This document shows positions 1 to 5,569 of a DNA stretch of 7,233 nt, piece after piece (the stretch's first letter is position 1; each line of letters begins with the position of its first letter). Source of the DNA: Thermoflexibacter sp. (GTDB lineage Bacteria; Bacteroidota; Bacteroidia; Cytophagales; Thermoflexibacteraceae). The position numbers and the translations under genes are program-made. The notes beneath the pieces were generated by a model, which was given only the letters and a program-made list of their open reading frames with translations, had not been told where the DNA came from and did no database searches. The stretch lies in the NCBI GenBank assembly GCA_025455345.1, contig JALOMS010000240.1, positions 1 to 7,233 of the forward strand, in the 5' to 3' direction.

Positions 1-117
1 TGCTTCTATCCTCTTTTCCCCCCCTCCAAGTCTTACCTTATCATACTTACTTCTAAGCCTGAACAGTAACTGCTTGATATGGTCTTCATTCTTGTTAAAC
101 TCTAAATTTATACTCAT
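1..117 (-). CDS. Acyl-CoA carboxylase carboxyltransferase (beta) subunit, N-terminal 39 codons only
   Basis: This is a partial gene that starts at ATG 117-115 and runs off the left edge of the window. The visible protein begins MSINLEFNKNEDHI and continues through a Lys/Arg-rich helix to LGGGEKRIEA at residues 30-39. That is the usual N-terminus of propionyl/methylmalonyl-CoA carboxylase carboxyltransferase subunits in Bacteroidota, where LGGGEK is followed by the K-L-T-A-R-E-R segment, here outside the window. The enzyme would transfer a carboxyl group from carboxybiotin to an acyl-CoA in the cytoplasm. The start is supported because the family begins about here and the upstream 61 bp are non-coding. 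There is no Shine-Dalgarno site; the sequence before ATG is A/T-rich. The GGA-GGG-GGG-G stretch at codons 31-34 is a seven-base G run on the coding strand. The acyl substrate cannot be told from this fragment. Confidence 0.8.
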   Translation of the reverse strand, partial: MSINLEFNKNEDHIKQLLFRLRSKYDKVRLGGGEKRIEA

Positions 118-178
118 TGGCTATTACTAAATAGTTAATTATTATGTAGTTAGACAAAGTCTATTTATTTATTTTTTT

Positions 179-682
179 CTAATGAGGCAATTTATTTCTA
201 AATTTCCCATATACCCAAGTTCCTGCAATAGCACTAAGTAATGTAACACTGATGATTCCAAATCCATTGCCAAGTTGGGCAAAAAGGGGACCTGGACATG
301 CGCCTGTAATAGCCCAGCCCAAACCAAAAATTAGCCCTCCATAGATTTGCCCTTTATTAAACTGATTGGGGGGAATCATAATTTTTTCACCATAAATAGA
401 CTTGATATTCAGCTTTTTAATCAATTGCACAGCGCATAAACCTACTACTACCGCAGTACCAATAACACCGTACATGTGAAAGGAGGTCAGATGAAACATT
501 TCTTGTATGCGAAACCAGCTAATAATTTCTGCCTTGACAAAAACTATCCCTAAAACGATTCCACCTATCATGTATTTAAAATTGTACCACCAAGGATGTT
601 GTAGGGCAGATTCATTGGTACAAACGGTATCTGAGTGGCGAATATCTGTGTCGATAAGTTCTTCTATTGCAGTATTTTTCAT
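179..682 (-). CDS. YeeE/YedE-type sulfur-compound transporter half, DUF6691-like (second gene of split pair)
   Basis: This 167-residue membrane protein has about four hydrophobic segments, near residues 37-50, 70-88, 112-128 and 139-158. The hallmark is GACPGP at residues 127-132, with Cys129 in a Gly-rich re-entrant turn, preceded by GGLIFGLGWAITGAC. The segment AEIISWFRIQEMF followed by FHMYGV (about 51-73) is typical of DUF6691 proteins. In full-length YeeE/TsuA-type thiosulfate transporters, two such Cys-containing repeats form one channel and conserved cysteines pass the substrate inward. Here each repeat is its own gene, so this protein probably pairs with the 785-1351 product. The genes are co-oriented with a 102-bp gap and are probably co-transcribed. 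The first ~35 residues are polar, contain Cys21 and precede the first membrane segment; Met38 is a less likely alternative start. The substrate (thiosulfate or another reduced sulfur species) is inferred from family. Confidence 0.85.
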   Translation of the reverse strand: MKNTAIEELIDTDIRHSDTVCTNESALQHPWWYNFKYMIGGIVLGIVFVKAEIISWFRIQEMFHLTSFHMYGVIGTAVVVGLCAVQLIKKLNIKSIYGEKIMIPPNQFNKGQIYGGLIFGLGWAITGACPGPLFAQLGNGFGIISVTLLSAIAGTWVYGKFRNKLPH

Positions 683-784
683 TGTATAGTATCTTAGTTT
701 GTATTTTTTGAAAATTTATTTTGGCTAACTAACTCCTGCCTTTAGAGCAATTGAGTTTGTGAATTGAACAATATATAAATATTA

Positions 785-1351
785 TTATAAAAACTTGAAA
801 ATCAAGGGTAATAATAGATTAGCAGAAATAAAACCGCCTACCAAAAAACTAATTGTTGCGATAAGTGAGGACAACTGTAAATTGGACAAGCCCATGATAG
901 AGTGCCCTGAAGTACACCCTCCCGCATAACGAGTTCCAAACCCCACTAAAAAACCACCTAAAACAAAGAAAATCAAACTTTTAAGTGTAAAAAGATTTTC
1001 CCAATTAAAAATCTCTATGGGCATGAGTTGGCTAAAATCATTGATGCCATAGCCAGCTAATATTTGGCTGGTACTTTCGGAAACTTGGACAGGTTCGGGA
1101 TTTTGAAGGAACAAATGTGCTATCAATCCTCCCAAAAAAATTCCTATCACAAAAAACAAATTCCAAATTTCTTTCTTCCAATCATATTTGAAAAAAGGAA
1201 TATTGGCAGGAAAACAAGCGGCACATACATGCCTCAAAGAAGAAGAAATACCAAATCTTTTGTTTCCCAAAATAAGTAGCGTAGGTACAGTAAGTCCTAT
1301 TATCAGACCTGCCACAGACCAGTGCCAAGGCTGCCTTAAAAGTTCTAACAT
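785..1351 (-). CDS. YeeE/YedE family thiosulfate transporter half (first gene of split pair)
   Basis: This 188-residue inner-membrane protein has hydrophobic segments near residues 12-29, 62-82, 123-140 and 158-178. The signature RYAGGCTSGHS lies at residues 141-151 with Cys146; it is the Cys-containing repeat motif of YeeE/YedE (TsuA-like) transporters. A second conserved feature, RFGISSSLRHVCAAC (32-46), carries a C-x-x-C pair (Cys43 and Cys46). With the downstream GACPGP protein it should form the two-repeat sulfur-compound channel. Known relatives import thiosulfate for cysteine synthesis; in Bacteroidota such pairs often sit beside persulfide or metallo-beta-lactamase-fold enzymes, none of which is in this window. 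It is the first gene of its cluster, with 288 bp of non-coding DNA upstream, so a promoter is expected there although I could not identify one. The start ATG 1351-1349 lies 11 residues before the first membrane segment, which fits the family. Confidence 0.87.
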   Translation of the reverse strand: MLELLRQPWHWSVAGLIIGLTVPTLLILGNKRFGISSSLRHVCAACFPANIPFFKYDWKKEIWNLFFVIGIFLGGLIAHLFLQNPEPVQVSESTSQILAGYGINDFSQLMPIEIFNWENLFTLKSLIFFVLGGFLVGFGTRYAGGCTSGHSIMGLSNLQLSSLIATISFLVGGFISANLLLPLIFKFL

Positions 1352-1531
1352 TTTTATTTATATGTAATTAATTATAGGTTAGAAAGTATCAAATCGCAAT
1401 GTTTTATATTTGTTAAGATGCTATAATATTTCTTTTAGGATATATAAGCAACTGATAATGAGCTAAAAATACTAAAAAGCCAAATTACTTATTATCAAAA
1501 AATGCTTACAAATATAGAGATTATTCTAAGT

Positions 1532-1556
1532 AATTATGAATTATAAATTATGAATT
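1532..1556. repeat. Short AT-rich tandem direct repeat
   Basis: Two exact copies of AATTATGAATT lie at 1532-1542 and 1546-1556, separated by ATA (14-nt period). A related, diverged piece (taagtaattgtgc) follows at about 1565-1578. The repeat lies in the 288-bp non-coding stretch between the YeeE-type gene and trpF. No ORF of note covers it. It may be a dispersed intergenic repeat or chance in AT-rich DNA. Confidence 0.45.
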
Positions 1557-1586
1557 GTGTGTAAGTAAGTAATTGTGCATTTTTAT

Positions 1587-1606
1587 AGTAAAATACGCTT
1601 TAGCGT
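1587..1606 (-). terminator. Weak candidate terminator hairpin after trpF
   Basis: On the minus strand an ACGCT/AGCGT inverted repeat (1595-1599 with 1602-1606) can fold as a 4-bp ACGC stem with a TAAA loop. It is followed by ATTTTAC at lower coordinates, and it lies about 33 nt past the trpF stop codon. The stem is short for an intrinsic terminator and the U tract is interrupted, so this is a tentative call based on position and symmetry. Confidence 0.3.
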
Positions 1607-1639
1607 GTATAAAATGAATAACAGTCATCATTGGTTTCA

Positions 1640-2281
1640 TCAAAGCAATGCTAAAAATCTGCTTATTTTTTCTACATCTTTCAGCCCTGCATTTATTTCA
1701 AATTTGCTATTAATATCTAAAGCATGAATATTCAAGTGTTTTAAGGCTTTAATTTCTTCGTGATGATGTATATCGAGTCCTCCACTTAAGAAAAAAGGAA
1801 TCTCATTATCATAGTTTTCCAATATTCTCCAATCGAATGTCAGACCGTTGCCACCCAAATTCTTGCCTTTGGTATCGAAGAGGAAGTAATCTACCAAAGG
1901 TTTGTAATCTATGAGTTGGGAGAAATCGAAACCTTCTCCCATAGAAAATACTTTGATAAATTTTACGCTTATCTGTGCCTCCGAAGACCTTTCGCGTAAC
2001 TCACTACAAAATTCTGCCGTTTCGTGTCCATGTAATTGCACCAAATCTAAATCATATTCTTTTACTTTTTCTATCATAAATTCTAAAGAATGATTGACAA
2101 ATACACCTACGTATTGTGTTTTGCTTTCATTCAGCGTTTTGATACGCATGAGTTCTTTTTGAAAATTACCTACATATCTTGGGGATTGTTGGTAAAATAT
2201 AAAACCGATGTAGTCTATGCCTAAAGCGACTACATCAGTAATATTTTGTGGTTCTCTCATTCCACATACTTTAATCTTCAT
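1640..2281 (-). CDS. trpF: Phosphoribosylanthranilate isomerase
   Basis: TrpF converts N-(5-phosphoribosyl)anthranilate to the 1-deoxyribulose phosphate intermediate (CdRP) of tryptophan biosynthesis, in the cytoplasm. The 213-residue product has the usual length of a single-domain TIM barrel. Family marks in order are KVCGMR at 4-9 with catalytic Cys6, SPR at 33-35, QLHG at 82-85, FDTKG with the catalytic Asp at 136, GGNG at 143-146, the phosphate-binding LSGGL at 165-169, and DINSKFE at 189-195 (the counterpart of the usual DV-S-GVE). The gene is complete. It begins 38 bp after the stop of the aldolase gene on the same strand, so it is probably the last gene of a three-gene transcript. A purine-rich AAGAGGAAAT lies 9 nt before the start. 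No other trp gene is in the window. This is unusual but not unknown, because trpF is often separated from the trp operon. Confidence 0.95.
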   Translation of the reverse strand: MKIKVCGMREPQNITDVVALGIDYIGFIFYQQSPRYVGNFQKELMRIKTLNESKTQYVGVFVNHSLEFMIEKVKEYDLDLVQLHGHETAEFCSELRERSSEAQISVKFIKVFSMGEGFDFSQLIDYKPLVDYFLFDTKGKNLGGNGLTFDWRILENYDNEIPFFLSGGLDIHHHEEIKALKHLNIHALDINSKFEINAGLKDVEKISRFLALL

Positions 2282-2319
2282 GGTTTTGATATTTCCTCTT
2301 ATATTTTGATTCTCAATAG

Positions 2320-3075
2320 CTATTTCTTCAAAAATGCGGCTGAAGCAGAAGAAAGCAATCCCGCCACTGAGTTCATTACGAAGCCTGCACCCTTGTCTAT
2401 GAGTGCTTTAGCTTGTTCCGCATTGCCAGCTACTGTGCCTACCATCAATCCTGCATTGAGAACTATCTCAAAGATTTGGTCTATGACTTTTTTTACCTCA
2501 TCATGCGCTGGGCTGTCATAAAATCCCATTGACATTGCCAAATCTCTGGGACCTATAATAAAGCCATCAACTCCTGCTACTTTTACCATTTCAGGAAGGT
2601 TTTTTACGGCTTCCATGTCCTCTACTTGAGGAAGTACCAAAGTATTAGCATTTGCAAAATTCACATAAGTAAGTTGGTTCATCTTTCCTAAGAGATAATC
2701 AGCCGCTCTGACAGGACCCAATCCTCTTTCGCCCACGGGTGGATACTTCACTGCTTTTACCAAATGCTCTACCTCTTTGGCGGTTTGTATGCCAGGCATC
2801 ATGATGCCCATCACTCCAGCATCCAAGTATTGTAAGATAAGTTTGGCATCGTTAGAGCGCACACGCGCAAGAGGAGTCGTACCACTAATTTCACACGCAC
2901 GAATGATATTGATAATATCGGAGGTACTTACCTGCGAGTGTTCTCCGTCAATCATAAAAAAATCATGCCCTGCAAATCCCAAAATCTCTGCCACCGTAGG
3001 GTCAAGCACATTGGAAATAACACCAAATACAGGCTGTTTTTCAGCAATTTTCTTTTTAATTATATTTTCTTTCAT
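2320..3075 (-). CDS. HpcH/HpaI family class II aldolase (2-oxo-acid aldolase)
   Basis: This 251-residue cytoplasmic TIM-barrel enzyme closely matches HpaI/GarL-type aldolases in length and motif order. MIDGEHSQ (41-48) carries the catalytic His46; ARVRSND (70-76) carries the substrate Arg, probably Arg73; MMPGIQT is at 92-98; GERGLGPVRA is at 115-124. QVEDMEAVKN gives metal ligand Glu152 and GPRDLAMSMG gives metal ligand Asp178. These residues sit within a few positions of the equivalent ones in 4-hydroxy-2-oxoheptanedioate aldolase. The family reversibly cleaves 4-hydroxy-2-oxo-acids to pyruvate and an aldehyde using a divalent metal; the substrate here cannot be read from sequence. The gene starts 16 bp after the upstream DUF1080 stop codon and is followed after 38 bp by trpF, so the three are probably co-transcribed. 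The pairing with a secreted sugar-acting protein suggests sugar-acid or oxo-acid catabolism (inference). Confidence 0.9.
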   Translation of the reverse strand: MKENIIKKKIAEKQPVFGVISNVLDPTVAEILGFAGHDFFMIDGEHSQVSTSDIINIIRACEISGTTPLARVRSNDAKLILQYLDAGVMGIMMPGIQTAKEVEHLVKAVKYPPVGERGLGPVRAADYLLGKMNQLTYVNFANANTLVLPQVEDMEAVKNLPEMVKVAGVDGFIIGPRDLAMSMGFYDSPAHDEVKKVIDQIFEIVLNAGLMVGTVAGNAEQAKALIDKGAGFVMNSVAGLLSSASAAFLKK

Positions 3076-3091
3076 ATTCTGCTATTTTGAT

Positions 3092-3877
3092 TTAGAAGTC
3101 AGTATCTGCCTTATCTAATTTTAATTCTTGAATCCAGATATTGCGATAGAGAACATTATGTCCTTCTGCTTGGAGTTTGAGACCTTCTGGAGTATCAGTA
3201 ATTCCTTTTCCTCCATCATTCCCACCATCTACGCCCGAATTAGGACCTCCCCATACTTGGTTAATTACTTGATTTGTATGTACTTTGATTCCATTAAAAT
3301 AGACTGTTACCATTGCTTTTTCTACCAGTTTGCCATCTTTAAAGCGAGCGGCGCGAAATACAATATCATAAGAGTTCCATGCTCCTACGCCTTTGTAGGC
3401 ATGGTAGGGTGAGTTAGTTTCATTGATAACTGCTGCCATACCATGTTTGGTGCTATCTCCATCAAGTACCTGAATTTCATAGCGATTTTGTAGGTAAACG
3501 CCGCTATTACCGCCTTTTTCTTTGATAAAAAACTCTACATGCAGACGGAAATCTCGGAATTTTTTCTTAGTTACGATGTCTGCTGAGCCATATTTGCCAC
3601 CTGTGGCGGCAGGGTCATTGCTATTCATTATCGTTCCTGCATCGACGGGGTCATTCTCTATCATCCACTTGATAGGAAGAGTAGCCGCCAAACGCGGACT
3701 TTTCCAATAAGTCCATTTTTTGTCTAACATTTTGCGCGAGCCATCAAAGAATATTTCTGCGCCTTTGGGTGCTTTAGTCCCTACGCCTACTTGAGAGTAT
3801 GCGCCTGAAAAACAGATAATTACCAATAAAACCCCTAACAGGTTTATTCCTAATGATTTGATGAGAGATTTTTTCAT
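3092..3877 (-). CDS. Secreted DUF1080 (3-keto-disaccharide hydrolase-like) protein
   Basis: This 261-residue protein has a signal peptide (KK at 2-3, hydrophobic core about 10-25, likely cut after AYS at 28, leaving Gln29). No lipobox precedes Cys22, so a periplasmic or exported soluble protein is more likely than a lipoprotein. The mature part is a single DUF1080 domain (about 40-255), a jelly-roll fold related to LamG/GH16-like lectins. Recognisable segments are EIFFDG (41-46), the FRDFRLHVEFFIKEKGGNSG strand region ending at 126, VYLQNRYEIQVLDG (127-140), YKGVGAWNSYDIVFRA (161-176), VYFNGIKVH (192-200) and the closing GHNVLYRNIWIQEL (239-252). Some DUF1080 members hydrolyse 3-keto-glycosides; others are uncharacterised, so the reaction is an inference. 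It is the first of three close genes (aldolase 16 bp downstream). A 129-bp upstream gap could hold a promoter. Confidence 0.87.
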   Translation of the reverse strand: MKKSLIKSLGINLLGVLLVIICFSGAYSQVGVGTKAPKGAEIFFDGSRKMLDKKWTYWKSPRLAATLPIKWMIENDPVDAGTIMNSNDPAATGGKYGSADIVTKKKFRDFRLHVEFFIKEKGGNSGVYLQNRYEIQVLDGDSTKHGMAAVINETNSPYHAYKGVGAWNSYDIVFRAARFKDGKLVEKAMVTVYFNGIKVHTNQVINQVWGGPNSGVDGGNDGGKGITDTPEGLKLQAEGHNVLYRNIWIQELKLDKADTDF

Positions 3878-3915
3878 TTTCTTTGAGTATATAATTTTAA
3901 AAAATAATTTTATTA

Positions 3916-3926
3916 CCTTATCAAGG
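3916..3926. other. Small inverted repeat upstream of the DUF1080 gene
   Basis: CCTTATCAAGG reads as CCTT/AAGG around a 3-nt loop. An overlapping alternative, TTATC/GATAA, pairs on the other strand sense. It lies 39 bp before the DUF1080 start codon. It could be an operator half-site or a weak hairpin; 4-5 bp stems are common by chance in such DNA. Confidence 0.2.
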
Positions 3927-4006
3927 ATAATTTCACATCTAATTTAGAGTATTCTCTGTTTGATTTCCTAACTTTTACAGTGCAAAATGTGCTAAATATT
4001 CAAAAT

Positions 4007-4921
4007 TTACTTTTGAGTAGTTTCTTCTATTACTTTTTGCACTTTTGAAGGAAGGAGAGGTTTAGTCTTGAAAGCGAGGCGATAGGCGACAAAATAATTA
4101 AAAATTAGGCGCGCATTTCTATTGGTAGTACCAAAACCGGGTAAGTCATTTGCCAATAATCTATCCTCTCCCTTGATATTTGACCTAATCATAAGCCTTG
4201 CATGATAGCCAAAAAACAATTGCTTCCATACGTTTACTCTTAGCCCCAACGTAAGCTCGACCCAAGAGGCAGTGAGATTGGATTCTTTGATACTGCCTAC
4301 AAATCTTTCATCAATAGTTACAAATTGGTCGCCGACTTGAACATTTCTTGGGGTAGGATACCCCCACGCTTGGTTGGCTCCCAAAAATTCGAATTCATGG
4401 TCAAATCTCGCACTCCCATATCGGAAGCCTATGGTCATAGCCTCGTCTTTGAAATTGCGATGCATGAAGTTGTAGTCTGCCCCGATTCTGAAATAAGAGC
4501 CTGTATTTTTGTAGGTAAAACCTGTAAAAAATAAGCCTTTGCGATAGCGTTCTACACGGGAATAACCATAGTCAAAAACTGCAAAAAACCTATTCTGTGC
4601 GAAACTAACATCTACTGAGGTTTCATAACGTTGTTTGATTCTATACTGTTCTAAAGGTTTATCCGCATTAAAAGGGCGAGAAGGCACGACGAAATTGTCA
4701 AAAATAGGATAAAAAATATCAAAGCCAAACCGCACTCCTTCCACTGTAAATTTAAAAGGTTTTTTGTATTTTTTCTCTTTTTTTAAGCTATCAGGAATAT
4801 TCTTATTGGTAGAATCTTTGGAAACTTCTGAGAGTCTATTGTTGTTGTTTTGGGCAATGACATTATTTTTGATGAAAATAATTAAAACTAAAAACCAGCA
4901 AATGATGAGTATTTTATACAT
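4007..4921 (-). CDS. Predicted outer-membrane beta-barrel protein, DUF6048-like
   Basis: This 304-residue protein has an N-terminal signal peptide (hydrophobic about 4-17, likely cut after VIA at 23). A polar, Asn/Lys/Ser-rich linker (24-55) follows. The rest is a run of alternating aromatic/hydrophobic strands such as GVRFGFDIFYP (62-72), RFFAVFDYGYSRV (111-123), SYFRIGADYNF (142-152), AMTIGFRYGSARF (161-173), VELTLGLRVNVW (221-232), FFGYHARLMIRS (236-247) and RLIFNYFVAYRLAF (271-284). This pattern, with Gly and aromatic residues at strand ends, suggests a small barrel of about 8-12 strands in the outer membrane. I recognise it as the DUF6048 type, a Bacteroidota family without a known function. 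Its start lies 5 bp after the stop of the lipoprotein gene, a pairing seen for DUF6452/DUF6048, so the two proteins probably act together. It is not a TonB-dependent receptor: it is too short and has no plug domain. Confidence 0.75.
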   Translation of the reverse strand: MYKILIICWFLVLIIFIKNNVIAQNNNNRLSEVSKDSTNKNIPDSLKKEKKYKKPFKFTVEGVRFGFDIFYPIFDNFVVPSRPFNADKPLEQYRIKQRYETSVDVSFAQNRFFAVFDYGYSRVERYRKGLFFTGFTYKNTGSYFRIGADYNFMHRNFKDEAMTIGFRYGSARFDHEFEFLGANQAWGYPTPRNVQVGDQFVTIDERFVGSIKESNLTASWVELTLGLRVNVWKQLFFGYHARLMIRSNIKGEDRLLANDLPGFGTTNRNARLIFNYFVAYRLAFKTKPLLPSKVQKVIEETTQK

Positions 4922-4926
4922 AGTAT

Positions 4927-5445
4927 CTAAAAGAAAATGCGAATATTTAAAGTATCATTGATATTAAGGCTATTTTTGAATACAAAAGCAGACTGAATAG
5001 TCGTTTTGTTAGGGGATATGGCTAATTCATCTACTTTTTGGTCGTATCCACAGTTAGGAGCAATGACAGAAAAAATGCGATTATAAGATACTTGTAGCGT
5101 ATCTCTAAATTGTATATTGTCTGTGAAATTGTTCCGTCTAAAAAACACATAATAAGAGCTATTATTGTCTGTGGGGTTGATAGGAAGAGAAAGCGTATCT
5201 ATGCCAGTGAGATTACTGACAGGTCTTCGGTAAAGCGTACCTCTTTCCGTCCTTACGGAGTCGATGATAAACCTCGTAATCCTATCTCTGCCATCATTTT
5301 TACCCTTCTGCCTATAAAATCTCACTTTGATAAAGGTCGAGTTTTTACTGGTGAAGGTACAATCTTCACAACTCACTAAGAAGGAAATGCTAAGTAGCAA
5401 ACAACAATGAAGGAAAAAATACTGTTTGATGTATGAGCCTACCAT
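4927..5445 (-). CDS. Putative lipoprotein, DUF6452-like
   Basis: This 172-residue protein has a lipoprotein signal peptide: Lys7, a hydrophobic stretch 9-24 and lipobox L-V-S-C at 23-26, so Cys26 would be lipidated. The mature protein starts CEDCTF, with acidic residues right after the Cys; in Bacteroidota this can mark export to the cell surface (inference only). The rest looks like a small beta-rich domain: IKVRFYRQKG (39-48), a segment with TGIDTLSLPINP, the strand SSYYVFFRR, and a C-terminal FVFKNSLNINDTLNIRIFF. DUF6452 members typically begin their domain with a similar C-x-x-C and an IRFY-like strand. It is the first gene before the DUF6048-like barrel (5-bp gap) and is divergent from rodA. 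Function is unknown; a role in envelope maintenance is a guess from context. Confidence 0.75.
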   Translation of the reverse strand: MVGSYIKQYFFLHCCLLLSISFLVSCEDCTFTSKNSTFIKVRFYRQKGKNDGRDRITRFIIDSVRTERGTLYRRPVSNLTGIDTLSLPINPTDNNSSYYVFFRRNNFTDNIQFRDTLQVSYNRIFSVIAPNCGYDQKVDELAISPNKTTIQSAFVFKNSLNINDTLNIRIFF

Positions 5446-5485
5446 TATTTGAGATTATGTTGAGTAAATATTTTTATATATGACG

Positions 5486-5493
5486 CAAAAATA
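5486..5493 (-). promoter_or_regulatory. Candidate Bacteroidota-type -7 promoter box for the lipoprotein/barrel pair
   Basis: The minus strand reads TATTTTTG, a perfect match to the Bacteroidota -7 consensus TAnnTTTG. It lies 40 bp before the start codon at 5445, inside the divergent intergenic region. A clear -33 TTG element at the usual distance is not obvious. In AT-rich DNA such a match can arise by chance, so confidence is limited. Confidence 0.35.
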
Positions 5494-5569
5494 GGAACTT
5501 TGTCAATAAAAAATAAAGGCATCGAGTTAAAAGAATACAATATAAGCTAAAAGCTATTAAGCAAATCTC

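Noticed and set aside
155..163. TAGACTTTG on the minus strand, upstream of the carboxyltransferase, as a promoter -7 box
   Set aside because: It has three bases instead of two between TA and TTTG, and no clear -33 element; too weak to annotate.
1064..1279. Plus-strand open frame of 71 codons
   Set aside because: It lies wholly inside the YeeE/YedE gene on the other strand, is low in hydrophobic structure and has no recognisable motif; a shadow frame.
2246..2521. Plus-strand frame of 91 codons across the trpF/aldolase junction
   Set aside because: It overlaps two well-supported minus-strand genes and its product, rich in Ser/Ala/Thr, is the reverse image of the aldolase; no independent support.
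2777..3118. Plus-strand frame of 113 codons
   Set aside because: It is antisense to the conserved N-terminal half of the aldolase, and its Cys- and Ser-rich composition is typical of antisense frames.
3971..4000. GTGCAAAATGTGC as a terminator after the DUF6048-like gene
   Set aside because: GTGC is repeated directly, not inverted, so it cannot form a stem.
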